In this document: positions 8,280 to 17,577 of the stretch, one piece after another
How the letters are laid out: each line of letters opens with the position of its first letter
Position numbering within the stretch: position 1 is the first letter of the stretch
Assembly: GCF_008635795.1 (NCBI RefSeq)
Contig: NZ_VWRQ01000010.1
Coordinates: 148,168 to 212,167 of the forward strand
Length of the DNA stretch: 64,000 nt
DNA from: Paenibacillus tepidiphilus
GTDB lineage: Bacteria; Bacillota; Bacilli; Paenibacillales; Paenibacillaceae
Direction of reading: 5' to 3'
The notes under the pieces: generated by a model
What the model was told of the DNA's origin: nothing
Databases searched by the model: none
The model's input: the letters and a program-made list of their open reading frames with translations, nothing else
Program-made: the position numbers and the translations under genes

Positions 8280-9719
8280 GTGAGCTTCTGGAGAAGTCTT
8301 GTCGGCAAGCTGTGGCTTACGATCTTTTGCCTCGTTGGCTTTGTGATCATGACGGTCGGGCTGTTCCTGCTCCCCTTTATCGACAGCAATTTCGCCAATT
8401 CCGCAGAAATCAAACGATTGTTCTTGTATGCTTGTATGATCGGTTTCTCTTTGACAACGTTCTTTGCGTTGTTCCTAATCACCAAGATTACCCAGCCTAT
8501 GCAGCGTCTTATTGAAGCGGCCAACAATATCCGCAGGGGTCAATATGGAACAAGACTGAACCTGAAGACCAGCGATGAAATTGGCCAATTGGCGACCTCC
8601 TTCAACCATATGGCTGCTGAGCTGGAGGAGAATATCCGCAGCCTGAACCATGAGAAGGCCCATCTCTCCAGTGTTCTGCGCAGCATGAGTGACGCCGTAA
8701 TCACCTTCGATACCGCCGGGCGTGTCATTCTGACGAATCCGCACGGACAGACCTTGCTTAAGGCGTGGAGCGATGTTGCACTTGAGGAGGCCAGCGAAGC
8801 GGAGCTTCTGCCGCAGGGGCAGCTCGCCAGTGAGGTGCCGCCGCCGCTGCGGCCGGTCTTTTACAGCACCCTGAGCCAGGGCGGCGACCAGCGCTCCAAC
8901 GTCCATGTACGGCAGGGTGTCTGGTCAGTGCATATGGCACCGCTACTTGCCGAAGACAGCATCCGCGGCGCCGTGGCGGTGCTGCGCGATGTGACAGAGG
9001 AGGTACGGCTGGAGAAGATGCGCACCGACTTCGTGGCGAATGTCTCGCATGAGATCCGTACACCGCTGTCCATGATGCAAGGCTACAGCGAAGCGCTGCT
9101 GGACGGGATGGCTTCTTCTCCGGAAGAAAGTGCCGAACTGGTGCAGGTCATTCATGACGAGTCGCTGCGTATGGGCCGGCTGGTCAAGGATCTCCTGGAT
9201 CTGGCCCGTATGGAAGCAGGACATACCGATATGAAGCAGGAGCAGGTCGACATGGAGGAGCTGCTGGAGCGGATGTACCGCAAATTCTCCGTGCGGGCCA
9301 AGGAGCGGGGGATTCTGCTGGAGCTGGATAAGTCCAGCGGTCCGCTTGTGCTGAAGGCTGCAGACCAGGACAAGCTTGAACAGGTGCTGACCAATCTGCT
9401 GGACAACGCCTTCCGTCACACCGCCGCGGACAAGCATATCTCCATTCTTACCGGCTTTACCGTGCTGGAAGGCCGGCGTTATCTGGAGATTAAGATCCGC
9501 GATGAAGGGGCGGGTATCGCGCCGGAGGATTTGCCGTTTATCTTCGAACGGTTCTACAAGGCGGATAAAGCCCGGGTACGGGGAGAGTCCGGAGGAACCG
9601 GACTCGGCCTGGCCATCGTCAAGAATATCGTCGAGGCCCATCACGGCCAGATTTCGGCGGCCAGCAAGCTTGGAGAGGGGACAACCTTCATTCTGCGGCT
9701 TCCTGTCGAAAAACAGTAA
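8280..9719 (+). CDS. resE: Sensor histidine kinase ResE, short form without extracellular domain
   Basis: Membrane histidine kinase, 479 residues, starting with GTG immediately after the resD stop. Two membrane helices (~10-32 and ~45-67) are separated by only about 14 residues. Then come a HAMP domain (~70-120), a PAS domain (~128-235), a HisKA domain with phospho-acceptor His257 (S-H-E-I-R-T-P) and an ATPase domain with N, G1 (D-E-G-A-G-I), F and G2 (G-T-G-L-G-L) boxes. B. subtilis ResE is about 589 residues with a sizeable external domain, which is missing here. The redox signal is therefore likely sensed by the membrane part or the PAS domain. Confidence 0.86.
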   Translation: MSFWRSLVGKLWLTIFCLVGFVIMTVGLFLLPFIDSNFANSAEIKRLFLYACMIGFSLTTFFALFLITKITQPMQRLIEAANNIRRGQYGTRLNLKTSDEIGQLATSFNHMAAELEENIRSLNHEKAHLSSVLRSMSDAVITFDTAGRVILTNPHGQTLLKAWSDVALEEASEAELLPQGQLASEVPPPLRPVFYSTLSQGGDQRSNVHVRQGVWSVHMAPLLAEDSIRGAVAVLRDVTEEVRLEKMRTDFVANVSHEIRTPLSMMQGYSEALLDGMASSPEESAELVQVIHDESLRMGRLVKDLLDLARMEAGHTDMKQEQVDMEELLERMYRKFSVRAKERGILLELDKSSGPLVLKAADQDKLEQVLTNLLDNAFRHTAADKHISILTGFTVLEGRRYLEIKIRDEGAGIAPEDLPFIFERFYKADKARVRGESGGTGLGLAIVKNIVEAHHGQISAASKLGEGTTFILRLPVEKQ

Positions 9720-9740
9720 AACAGATTTCAAGGATTGACA

Positions 9741-9768
9741 GCGCCTCTGAGAGCAGAGGTGCTTTTTG
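9741..9768 (+). terminator. Terminator after resE
   Basis: A 9-bp stem (GCGCCTCTG with CAGAGGTGC, one G-T pair) has a 4-nt loop and is followed by TTTTT. Confidence 0.8.
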
Positions 9769-9826
9769 TTGAAAGGACCACATTAATCTTGTTCACCGTG
9801 GAACATCTACCTGGGAGGAGCTCACT

Positions 9827-11326
9827 ATGATTTTATCTTTGGACCAAGGCACCACCAGTTCGCGGGCTATATTGTTTGATAGCGAAGCCCGGATCATCGC
9901 ACAGGGGCAATACGAGATCAGGCAATCCTTCCCCCGGCCGGGCTGGGTGGAGCATGATCCGGAGCAGATCTGGCAGACCCAGCTGTCTGCTGCCCGGGAC
10001 GCAGTCGGCAGGAGCTGCATCGTGCCGGAGGCGATTGCGGCCATCGGAATTACGAACCAGCGGGAAACGGCGTTAATCTGGGACCGTGTAAGCGGAGAGC
10101 CGATCTACCCCGCCATCGTATGGCAGGATCGCCGTACAGCGGAGCATTGCGAAGAACTCAAGCGTAGCGGCTGGGACAAGGAGATAGCCGCAAGGACGGG
10201 ACTGGTTGTGGATGCGTACTTCTCCGCTACCAAGCTGGCCTGGATACTGGATCATGTGCCGGGCGCACGTACACGGGCGGAGCAGGGCGAGCTGCTGGCC
10301 GGAACAGTTGACAGCTGGCTGATCTGGAAGCTGACCGGAGGCAAGGTACACGCCACAGACGTAACGAATGCTTCGCGTACGATGCTGTATAACCTCTATG
10401 AGCACCGGTGGGATGAGGAATTGATCCGTGAGCTCAACATTCCCCGCTGTATTCTGCCGGAAGTGCAGATGTCCGGCAGCGATTTCGGTGTGGCCGAGGC
10501 ACAGTGGTTCGGCGCGGAAATCCCCATTCGCTCGGTACTCGGCGATCAGCAGGCTGCGCTCTTCGGCCATACCTGCCTGGAACCGGGCAGCGCGAAGAAT
10601 ACCTATGGAACAGGCTGCTTCATTCTGATGAACACCGGTTCCGAAGCGGTGGCTTCCAGCCACGGGCTGCTGACGACAATCGCTTGGGGAATGGGCGAAG
10701 AGCTCTACTATGCGCTGGAAGGCAGCGTATTTGTTGCCGGAGCCGCAGTACAGTGGCTGGAGGAAGGCCTGGGGCTCATCGGTAGCCCGGCGGAATCGGA
10801 ACTGAAGGCGCGCGAAGTGGAGGACAGCGACGGCGTTGTTGTCGTTCCGGCCTTCACCGGCCTTGGGGCGCCGTACTGGGATATGTATGCCCGTGGAGCG
10901 GTGTTCGGACTGACCCGGGGGACGACGGCCGGCCATCTGGCCCGGGCGACGCTGGAGTCCCTTGCTTTTCAGTCCCGCGATGTTATCGGAGCGATGGAGA
11001 AGGATGCCGGCATGCCGCTGAAGGATTTGCGCGTAGACGGGGGCGCTGTGCGCAACGACCTGCTGATGCAATTTCAGGCGGATATTCTGGGCAGTGAGGT
11101 GACGCGGACAGCCTATGCCGAAACCACGGCGCTTGGTGCTGCGCTGCTGGCCGGCCTTAATATAGGCCTGTGGAGCAGAGCGGAGCTGCGGAATATCAAT
11201 CAGGCTGAGACAAGCTTCCTTCCGCAAATGGCCGAAGCTGAACGGGAACAGCGCTACGGGGTATGGAAAGACGCGGTGGAACGCACGATGGGTTGGGAAA
11301 AGCATGAACGGGGAACACAACTATAG
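9827..11326 (+). CDS. glpK: Glycerol kinase
   Basis: A 499-residue FGGY-family kinase that phosphorylates glycerol to glycerol-3-phosphate with ATP. It begins with the ATP-binding D-Q-G-T-T-S-S-R motif. It carries the glycerol-contact W-x-D and R-R-T/Q-R-E-T motifs, the Y-F-S-A-T-K-L motif near residue 135, the D-Q-Q-A-A-L-F-G motif near residue 240 and the C-terminal signature D-G-G-A-V-R-N-D-L-L near residue 405. GGGAGGAG precedes the ATG. No glpF, glpD or glpP lies next to it. The histidine that is phosphorylated by HPr in Firmicute enzymes was not confirmed here. Confidence 0.94.
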   Translation: MILSLDQGTTSSRAILFDSEARIIAQGQYEIRQSFPRPGWVEHDPEQIWQTQLSAARDAVGRSCIVPEAIAAIGITNQRETALIWDRVSGEPIYPAIVWQDRRTAEHCEELKRSGWDKEIAARTGLVVDAYFSATKLAWILDHVPGARTRAEQGELLAGTVDSWLIWKLTGGKVHATDVTNASRTMLYNLYEHRWDEELIRELNIPRCILPEVQMSGSDFGVAEAQWFGAEIPIRSVLGDQQAALFGHTCLEPGSAKNTYGTGCFILMNTGSEAVASSHGLLTTIAWGMGEELYYALEGSVFVAGAAVQWLEEGLGLIGSPAESELKAREVEDSDGVVVVPAFTGLGAPYWDMYARGAVFGLTRGTTAGHLARATLESLAFQSRDVIGAMEKDAGMPLKDLRVDGGAVRNDLLMQFQADILGSEVTRTAYAETTALGAALLAGLNIGLWSRAELRNINQAETSFLPQMAEAEREQRYGVWKDAVERTMGWEKHERGTQL

Positions 11327-11350
11327 GGAGACAGCAGGAGTGAACTTGTA

Positions 11351-11390
11351 CGGCGGAAGCCTCATCGGTATAGCTTCCGCCGCTGCATTT
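11351..11390 (+). terminator. Hairpin between glpK and a convergent gene
   Basis: A perfect 10-bp stem (CGGCGGAAGC with GCTTCCGCCG) has a 12-nt loop and only a short T run. It lies between convergent genes and may stop transcription from either side. Confidence 0.5.
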
Positions 11391-11394
11391 ATGG

Positions 11395-11751
11395 CTAGGC
11401 TTGTACCGTGGATTGGATAGTCAAGTTCTCCAATCCTGCCTTTCGTCCGAGACGGGAAAGCTGCATTTTCAGAATCGGGTTATGCTCCAAGGTAAGAACG
11501 ATCCTGGTGAAGCCGTCATTCTTGAACATGAGAAAGCAGCTTTCCAGCAAATGCACTACATCAGGCGCCGTCACATTCAGCTTCGTGCAATCGATTTGCA
11601 GCTCGTATTCAGCGGGATCCAGCGGATTTATGACCTGCTGATAGCTCTGCATGGATAGAAGTCCTTCCTCTTCGGAGAATGTTCCTACAAGCTCAATACG
11701 GATTTGCTTATGTATATCATCGGTGTGCAAGATAAAATTTCCCACGCTCAA
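11395..11751 (-). CDS. Hypothetical protein, possible STAS-like fold
   Basis: About 118 residues, soluble. TTG at 11751 is preferred as start because AAGGAG lies 6 nt before it; an upstream ATG at 11784 has no ribosome site. The pattern of alternating strands and helices (an I-R-I-E-L-V-G strand, a Y-E-L-Q-I-D-C-T strand, a helix with H-L-L-E-S-C-F, an R-I-V-L-T-L strand) resembles a STAS/anti-sigma-antagonist type fold. I see no conserved phosphorylatable Ser in the expected D-S-x-G context. It stands alone between glpK and the chemotaxis receptor gene. Function unknown. Confidence 0.6.
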   Translation of the reverse strand: MSVGNFILHTDDIHKQIRIELVGTFSEEEGLLSMQSYQQVINPLDPAEYELQIDCTKLNVTAPDVVHLLESCFLMFKNDGFTRIVLTLEHNPILKMQLSRLGRKAGLENLTIQSTVQA

Positions 11752-11921
11752 AACACACTCCTTACGCTTCGCTGGACAGAGCAAGGGCTCTGCCTCTTAT
11801 ATTTATCCTTTTAAAGCATATTTCACCATATAATTACACAAAAAGGATGTATATTCAAGTCCAGTATAACCCGCTTCTCCTTTTGTTGGCAATCGGCTGG
11901 TCGAAAGCTGTATGAATTTGT

Positions 11922-11970
11922 CACAAAACAACCCCTCTCCGCAAGGTGGTCACCTAAAGCGGGAAGGGGC
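11922..11970 (-). terminator. Terminator of the chemotaxis receptor gene
   Basis: Read on the minus strand, an 11-bp stem with one mismatch (CCCCTTCCCGC against GCGGAGAGGGG) is followed by a T-rich TTGTTTTGT. It lies 25 nt after the stop codon of the receptor. Confidence 0.65.
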
Positions 11971-11995
11971 TGCAGCTGTAGCGTAAGCAGTGACA

Positions 11996-13246
11996 TCAGA
12001 ATTTGAAGATATGAATCGTCTTTTGCAGCTGGAATACAGCGCTGGTCATCTTCTCCGTCTCTTCAGCAACCGATTGGAGCGCGTGGATTTGCTCATTCAT
12101 CGCTGCAGATACCTGTTCTGTCCCGGCCGCCGTCTCCTGCGTAATCGCCGAGATGTTCTCGATCGCGCTGGAGATCTTGAGGGCACTTTCCAGCATCAGG
12201 TCGCTTTCGGAAGAGAAGGAAGCGATTTGCTCGGTTATGTATTGAACGCTGTGCACAATTTGCGAGAAAATATGGGCATTCTCAATGATCATCTGATTTT
12301 GCAGCTGAACCACTTCTTCATTGATTGCAATATTGGAAATGGCTTGTTTGATGTCGGTTTCGATACTGCGCACGAGAGTGAACACTTCTTTGACTGAAGC
12401 GGTAGATTCTTCGGCGAGCTTGCGCACTTCCTGGGCTACCACTGCAAACCCCCGGCCATGCTCTCCGGCACGCGCCGCTTCAATGGAGGCATTCAGCGAG
12501 AGCAGATTTGTCTGCTCGGCGATTTCCGTGATCGTCTTGGCGATCATTGTAATGCCGCGCGCATTTTGCGATAAGGCCTCAATGGTATCGGCTACCTTCT
12601 GTGTGGCTTCAATGTTCTTGCGCATGCCTTCGGCCTGTGTATCGACTGATTGCCGGCCCTTCTCCACCAGCTCCAGCATGTGCTTGGACCGCTTGTCCAT
12701 TTCTTTGGTGGAGCTGGTATAATTGCTCACCTTGGTTTCAATGTCTTTAATGGAGTCGGTCATACCGGCGATATCCACCGAAATTTCGTTGGCACCCAGT
12801 GCCAGCTCATTGGAGGAGGAAGAGACCTGCGCCATCACGATCTTCAGGTTCTGATTCTTGTCTTCAATGCCCCGGCTCGCGTCCATGACCTGGCGGGTGA
12901 TCTGCGAGGCCTCGGTCAGAATCTTTTTCAATTTGTCAATCATAGTGTTGAAGGAGCGGCTGATATCACCCATGGAGCCGGATTCGTCGGCGCGGGCAGT
13001 GAAATCGCCTTTGGCAATCGTGTGGGTAACGTTAGAGATGTCGTCAAATGAAGATGTAAGCGTTCTCTCAATAAAGCGCGCCAGTGGGTAAGTCAGCGCC
13101 GCCAGTACCACCATCAGAATAACCCCGACGATAAATTTGCCCATAATGATGAAGGCAATCAATGCAGGGATAAAGAATAAAGCGGCGACCAGGTAACATC
13201 CCGTAATAATTCTTTGCTTCAACGGAAGTTTGCTCATCCAGTCCAT
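11996..13246 (-). CDS. Methyl-accepting chemotaxis protein without extracellular sensor domain
   Basis: A 416-residue chemoreceptor. Two membrane helices (~residues 13-35 and 37-55) are separated by almost no loop, so there is no external ligand-binding domain. A HAMP domain (~55-110) and a long coiled-coil signalling domain follow. That domain includes the highly conserved hairpin tip ([19 protein letters not shown]) near residue 250 and C-terminal methylation helices. GGGGGAA precedes the ATG. Such receptors may sense membrane or energy state, or act through partners. No chemotaxis genes are adjacent; cheR is 30 kb away. Confidence 0.88.
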   Translation of the reverse strand: MDWMSKLPLKQRIITGCYLVAALFFIPALIAFIIMGKFIVGVILMVVLAALTYPLARFIERTLTSSFDDISNVTHTIAKGDFTARADESGSMGDISRSFNTMIDKLKKILTEASQITRQVMDASRGIEDKNQNLKIVMAQVSSSSNELALGANEISVDIAGMTDSIKDIETKVSNYTSSTKEMDKRSKHMLELVEKGRQSVDTQAEGMRKNIEATQKVADTIEALSQNARGITMIAKTITEIAEQTNLLSLNASIEAARAGEHGRGFAVVAQEVRKLAEESTASVKEVFTLVRSIETDIKQAISNIAINEEVVQLQNQMIIENAHIFSQIVHSVQYITEQIASFSSESDLMLESALKISSAIENISAITQETAAGTEQVSAAMNEQIHALQSVAEETEKMTSAVFQLQKTIHIFKF

Positions 13247-13368
13247 GGTAGGTTCCCCCTAAAAATTATGTGGTTGTATCTGGTAATATTATAGGTTATA
13301 TAGGGAATTTGGTCTATTGCAAGAACTGACATAATTCTTATTTGCCTTCTAAGAGTGAACGTTTTGTA

Positions 13369-14325
13369 TCATTTTTCTTCATATAATAGCGTCATTTCTC
13401 TGACTGCTGATATGACCTGCTCCACAAGCTCCCGGGGCCCGGTAGCACGGATGCCGGAACCCAGGGAGAGAATAATACGGAGGGCGGACTCCGGGGTGTT
13501 GAACTCGGCCTGAACCTGCTGCCATCCTTGCCGGGAGGAAGGGCTGTGGTCCAGCAGTTTTACATAGCGTTCTTGCTGAAGCTGCTTCCAGGCACTGTCC
13601 GCAACGAGCAGTTCCGCAGAATAGCGCGGGAGGGTGGCGCGAAAGGCCCGGTTCGATTCCTGCCAATAGGCTGCAAGATCGAAATGCCCGGGGCGCTCGA
13701 AATATTCATCACTCAGCCAAGCCTCCGAAATTCTCGAGACACGGAATGATTTAACCGTACCGGCATGCTCAGCGGCGGCATACCAGACGCCCCGCTTGGC
13801 AATCAGGCCAAGGGGAGCAATCAGGCGGGGCTCGCTTTGTTCACCGCTCTTATAGATCATCTCAACTTTGCGGTTCTGCCACATGGCCTGTTGAAGCAGG
13901 GAGAGGCAGGGGAAAGCCTCGCCTGTCGGATGCCACCCTTCCCCGTCAATGTGGATGCGCTGGCTGAAATTTTCAATGGAATGCCCGCCGAGTCTGGAAG
14001 CGGCCGCCTCCACTTTCCGTGCTGCAGCGGAGAAGTCTTCTTCCATACCTAGTGCCTTTAAAATGGCCGGATCGGCCGAAAGCAGCAGGGAGCCCAGTTC
14101 CTTCGGCTTCATGCCTGTCAGGGAGTTGCGGTACCCCTCGCTGAAGCTCCAGCCGCCGGCGCGGCCTCTTTCCGCGAAGACCGGAATGCCGGCGGCGCTC
14201 AGCGCCTCCATATCGCGGACAACTGTCCGCCCGGATACCTCCAGGGACACAGCCAATTCTCTTGTAGTCATCCTGCCCCGCTTTTGCAGTAGCAGCATTA
14301 TCGTGATCAAGCGGTCTGCACGCAC
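13369..14325 (-). CDS. HTH and WYL domain transcriptional regulator (YafY-like)
   Basis: A 318-residue regulator. An N-terminal helix-turn-helix of the HTH_11/DeoR type occupies residues 1-60 (R-M-T-T-R-E-L-A...S-G-R-T-V-V-R-D-M). A WYL ligand-sensing domain follows, with a K-R-G-V-W-Y-A-A core near residue 180 and a WCX-type C-terminus. WYL domains commonly bind nucleic acids or nucleotides. The gene is divergent from the SDR gene with a 135-nt shared upstream region, so it probably controls that gene and itself. The target ligand cannot be read from the sequence. Confidence 0.82.
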   Translation of the reverse strand: MRADRLITIMLLLQKRGRMTTRELAVSLEVSGRTVVRDMEALSAAGIPVFAERGRAGGWSFSEGYRNSLTGMKPKELGSLLLSADPAILKALGMEEDFSAAARKVEAAASRLGGHSIENFSQRIHIDGEGWHPTGEAFPCLSLLQQAMWQNRKVEMIYKSGEQSEPRLIAPLGLIAKRGVWYAAAEHAGTVKSFRVSRISEAWLSDEYFERPGHFDLAAYWQESNRAFRATLPRYSAELLVADSAWKQLQQERYVKLLDHSPSSRQGWQQVQAEFNTPESALRIILSLGSGIRATGPRELVEQVISAVREMTLLYEEK

Positions 14326-14460
14326 AAATATTCCTCCCGGTTTCTGATGAATAGACAGTTTATTTCAGTTTACCTTAAATATATGTCAATGGATGTCTTA
14401 TTTAATGTTTACAATGAGAAAAGAAACAAACCCATCTATCAGTAGAGAGGAGCTGTGTTG

Positions 14461-15306
14461 ATGAATAGTCTGCAAGGTAAAGTTGCGCTGGTTACAGGCG
14501 GGAGCCGGGGGGCAGGGCGGGGAATTGCGCTTGAATTGGCCAAAGCCGGAGCGTACGTCTACATTACCGGAAGAAGCAGCGGAATCCCGGAAGCGGGACA
14601 GCGTCCCGAGACGGTTGATACCGTAGTGGAAGTAATTCGCCAGTTGGGCGGCAAGGGGCGAGCCATCCGCTGCGACCACAACGTCGACGAGGATACGCAG
14701 AAGGCAGTAGCCATTATTGAAGCGGAGCATGGGCAGCTTGACATTCTGGTAAACAATGCCTGGGGAGGCAATACTCTGCCTATAGACCTTAAGCCTATGT
14801 GGGAACAGCCGCCGCAGCATTGGGATTATATGTTTCAGGGCGGAGTCAGGGCGCAGCTCATGACCAATTATTACGCGATCCCCTTACTGCTTAGGAGCGG
14901 CTCCGGAGGTGTCATTATTCACACCACCTACTGGGATCATTACAAATATATCGGCAATTTCTTCTATGATCTGTCCAAAAATGCTCTGGTGCGAATGGCC
15001 TACGGATTGTCCGTGGAGCTGGCCGCGGACGGCATTGCCGTCATTGCGCTCTCGCCCGGCTGGATGCGCACCGAATTGGTGCTGGAGAGTCTGCAGACTG
15101 ACGAGGAACATTGGCAGGAGGTGGCCGAGCTGAAGAACAGTGAATCGACCGCCTATATCGGCAAGGCAGTTGTCCATCTGGCAGCTGATCCGGGAATCAT
15201 GGAGATGACCGGTGTTCCCCAGCAGGTAGCCCGGCTGGCAGAACATTACGGCTTCACCGATGTAGACGGGCGCAGAGTGCCGGTCTTCGAGGTTCAGGAC
15301 CATTGA
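14461..15306 (+). CDS. Short-chain dehydrogenase/reductase
   Basis: A 281-residue SDR-family oxidoreductase. The Rossmann motif T-G-G-S-R-G-A-G-R-G-I near residue 12 binds NAD(P)H. An N-N-A motif is near residue 95, and the catalytic pair is in Y-D-L-S-K near residue 165. The substrate is unknown. The ATG at 14461 is chosen because GGAG at 14449-14452 is 8 nt upstream; in-frame GTG 14455 and TTG 14458 are too close to it. It is divergent from the WYL regulator and ends before a strong hairpin shared with convergent serA. Confidence 0.83.
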   Translation: MNSLQGKVALVTGGSRGAGRGIALELAKAGAYVYITGRSSGIPEAGQRPETVDTVVEVIRQLGGKGRAIRCDHNVDEDTQKAVAIIEAEHGQLDILVNNAWGGNTLPIDLKPMWEQPPQHWDYMFQGGVRAQLMTNYYAIPLLLRSGSGGVIIHTTYWDHYKYIGNFFYDLSKNALVRMAYGLSVELAADGIAVIALSPGWMRTELVLESLQTDEEHWQEVAELKNSESTAYIGKAVVHLAADPGIMEMTGVPQQVARLAEHYGFTDVDGRRVPVFEVQDH

Positions 15307-15324
15307 TGATTCAAGGTACAAGAA

Positions 15325-15373
15325 GAACGCTCATTCAGAAAGCCGGCCCCGGGCCGGCTTCCAAATGAGCGTT
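15325..15373 (+). terminator. Bidirectional hairpin between SDR gene and serA
   Basis: A nested palindrome. The outer arms AACGCTCATT and AATGAGCGTT enclose inner arms AAGCCGGCC and GGCCGGCTT. It lies between the convergent 3' ends of two genes and can act in both directions. Confidence 0.7.
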
Positions 15374-15426
15374 GCTTGTTGTTTGGGATACATTTTTTTG
15401 ATTTGCAGTAATGCTGTTTCGGTTAC

Positions 15427-17016
15427 TTACAGAAGCACAATCTCTTCGGCGGAGTTGATTTCCGGCAGTCCTGCCAGCTTCACCAGGACGTCCTGCGGAA
15501 CTTCCTTGTCGACGGTCAGCAGCATAATGGCGGCGCCGCCCACAATCTTACGTCCTACCTGCATCGAAGCGATATTGACGCCGTTCTCGCCGAACAATGT
15601 GCCCACGAACCCGATGATCCCCGGTTTATCGTTATGGGAAATCAGAATTTGGTGGCCTTCCGGAGCAATATCAACCGGGAATTTGTTAACCTGCACAATC
15701 CGTTCGCCATAGCCCTGCAGCAAGGTTCCTGCCACGAGGTATTCCTGGTTGTCGCTCTTCAGTGTCACTGTAATCAGGTTGGTAAAGCCCTTGGTCTTCG
15801 GCGATTTCGTTACCACGACATTGATGTCGCGCGTCTTGGCCAGATGCATCGAATTGACAATGTTGACATCGCCGCCGAAATGGCGGGAGAGAACACCCTT
15901 AACGATGTAACGGGTGAGCGGCTGGGTGTCCACATCGGACAGATCGCCGGCATATTCCACGAAAATCTCGGTGAACGCGCCATGCGTCAGCTGCGTTGCG
16001 AAGCTTCCCAGCTTCTCGCCGAGCGTGAAGTATGGCTGAAGCTTATTCATTACACTTGCTGCAACCGGCGGGATGTTGACGGCATTGATGAACGGTTCGT
16101 TGCGCAGGATATGCAGCACCTGCTCCGATACGTCGATCGCGACATTCTCCTGGGCTTCCACAGTAGAAGCACCCAGATGCGGGGTGACGATAATTTTCGG
16201 ATGGGAGAGGAACGGGTGATCCGCCTGCGGCGGCTCTTTCTCGAATACGTCGAAGGCTGCTCCGGCAACAATGCCGCTGTCAATCGCTTCAACCAGTGCC
16301 ATTTCGTCGATAACGCCGCCGCGTGCACAGTTGACGATGCGCATGCCTTTTTTCATTACTTCGAATTGCGGGCGGGAAATCATATGGCGCGTCTCAGCCG
16401 TGAGCGGTGTATGAACGGTAATGAAGTCGGCGCCGCGTACAATATCGTCTACCGAAGCGAGCTTCACTTCGAGCTTTCCGGCACGATCCTCCGTCAGGAA
16501 CGGGTCATAGGCCAGGATATCCATACCGAAGGCCTTGGCCCGTTTGGCCACCTCGCTGCCGATCCGGCCCATTCCCAGTACGCCGAGGGTTTTGCCGCGC
16601 AATTCCACACCCAAGAAGGATTTCTTATCCCAAACCCCTGCAATCGTCTTGGCATAAGCCTGCGGGATATGACGGGCAAGCGCCATCATCATGGCAAAAG
16701 CATGCTCACAGGTGGTAATCGTGTTGCCGTCCGGGGCATTGATGACAACGACCCCGCGCTGTGTGGCGGCTTCCAGCTTGATATTGTCGACACCGACACC
16801 TGCTCGGCCGATGACCTTCAAGTTGGTGCCGGCCGCGATAATTTTCTCCGTAACCGTAGTCTGACTGCGGACGAGCAGGGCGTCATATTCTCCAATGATG
16901 GCAATCAGTTCTTCTTCGCTGAGTCCGGTTTTCTTGTCCACAGTAACGTCGCTGGCGTCCACTAACTGCTGAATGCCCATATCGCTGATTGGATCCGATA
17001 CTAAAACTTTGAACAT
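15427..17016 (-). CDS. serA: D-3-phosphoglycerate dehydrogenase
   Basis: A 529-residue long-form SerA, the first enzyme of serine synthesis (3-phosphoglycerate to 3-phosphohydroxypyruvate, NAD+). The catalytic core (~1-310) has the Rossmann motif G-M-G-R-I-G-S near residue 150, the signature N-C-A-R-G-G-V-I-D near 228 and the H-L-G-A-S-T catalytic region near 280. An allosteric substrate-binding domain (~320-450) and a C-terminal ACT domain (~455-529) follow; ACT domains often bind serine. AAGGAGG precedes the ATG. Expression is likely governed by the T-box leader upstream on the same strand. Confidence 0.95.
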   Translation of the reverse strand: MFKVLVSDPISDMGIQQLVDASDVTVDKKTGLSEEELIAIIGEYDALLVRSQTTVTEKIIAAGTNLKVIGRAGVGVDNIKLEAATQRGVVVINAPDGNTITTCEHAFAMMMALARHIPQAYAKTIAGVWDKKSFLGVELRGKTLGVLGMGRIGSEVAKRAKAFGMDILAYDPFLTEDRAGKLEVKLASVDDIVRGADFITVHTPLTAETRHMISRPQFEVMKKGMRIVNCARGGVIDEMALVEAIDSGIVAGAAFDVFEKEPPQADHPFLSHPKIIVTPHLGASTVEAQENVAIDVSEQVLHILRNEPFINAVNIPPVAASVMNKLQPYFTLGEKLGSFATQLTHGAFTEIFVEYAGDLSDVDTQPLTRYIVKGVLSRHFGGDVNIVNSMHLAKTRDINVVVTKSPKTKGFTNLITVTLKSDNQEYLVAGTLLQGYGERIVQVNKFPVDIAPEGHQILISHNDKPGIIGFVGTLFGENGVNIASMQVGRKIVGGAAIMLLTVDKEVPQDVLVKLAGLPEINSAEEIVLL

Positions 17017-17194
17017 GATTTCAATTCCTCCTTATGATTGGAAAGCTGATTATTGAAAGGATGCCTGGAAAGGGCGTCCGCAGTACCTGCATTAGACTGA
17101 AATAACGTTGCAACGCGGTGTCGCATAAAAGAAAGACGATACGCAAATACGCCTGCGCTGGGTTCATGCCCGCCGGGCGGCTGTACCAGGGCAA

Positions 17195-17460
17195 CAAAAA
17201 AACTCCCGAACCCCATACTACTGCCGTAGTAAGGGACGAGAGTTGTCGTGGTACCACCCTAATTCACTGCATCTGTAAAGATGCAGCCTCATTGACCCAG
17301 CAAATGGGCCACACTGGTAACGGAGTGAACCGAATGTATCTACTACAAGTTCGATACAACACCTCAGGAGCGCTAAAGACAACTTTCAACCGCCGGTTTG
17401 CACCATCCACCGGCTCTCTGAAGGCTTCCAGTATCTTTGTTCCATCATCGGTTTTTAATG
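17195..17460 (-). ncRNA. T-box riboswitch leader of serA
   Basis: On the minus strand the T-box core AGGGTGGTACCACG is at 17260-17247. A terminator follows (stem beginning CTCTCGTCCC, 3' arm ending CGGGAG, then seven T at about 17206-17195). Upstream is a classic Stem I distal region with AGAGAG and GGTGGATGGTG...AACCGG (about 17420-17390). Such leaders read uncharged tRNA. Two serine codons, AGC and TCC, lie in the expected 3' part of Stem I (around 17370), so a tRNA-Ser specifier is likely, but I could not fix the exact codon by eye. About 180 nt separate the terminator from serA. Confidence 0.88.
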
Positions 17461-17482
17461 TTTTGCTTGATTAATTTTTCAT

Positions 17483-17512
17483 AATGTAACATGGCGGTGC
17501 CAGATGTGTCAA
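17483..17512 (-). promoter_or_regulatory. Sigma-A promoter of the serA T-box leader
   Basis: On the minus strand, TTGACA at 17512-17507 is followed after 18 nt by TACATT at 17488-17483. The start point would fall near 17475, just upstream of Stem I of the T-box. Confidence 0.65.
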
Positions 17513-17577
17513 TAGGATTATTCATCCCGTCCCGCCTTGAAGTCGGCTGCAATATTCGTTATGATGAATAACCGGCT

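Noticed and set aside
10073..11320. Long minus-strand frame opposite glpK
   Set aside because: glpK is unambiguous on the plus strand. The antisense frame shows no family features or ribosome site.
15634..16965. Plus-strand frame of 443 codons opposite serA
   Set aside because: serA with its T-box leader is certain. The opposite frame is a codon-bias shadow.
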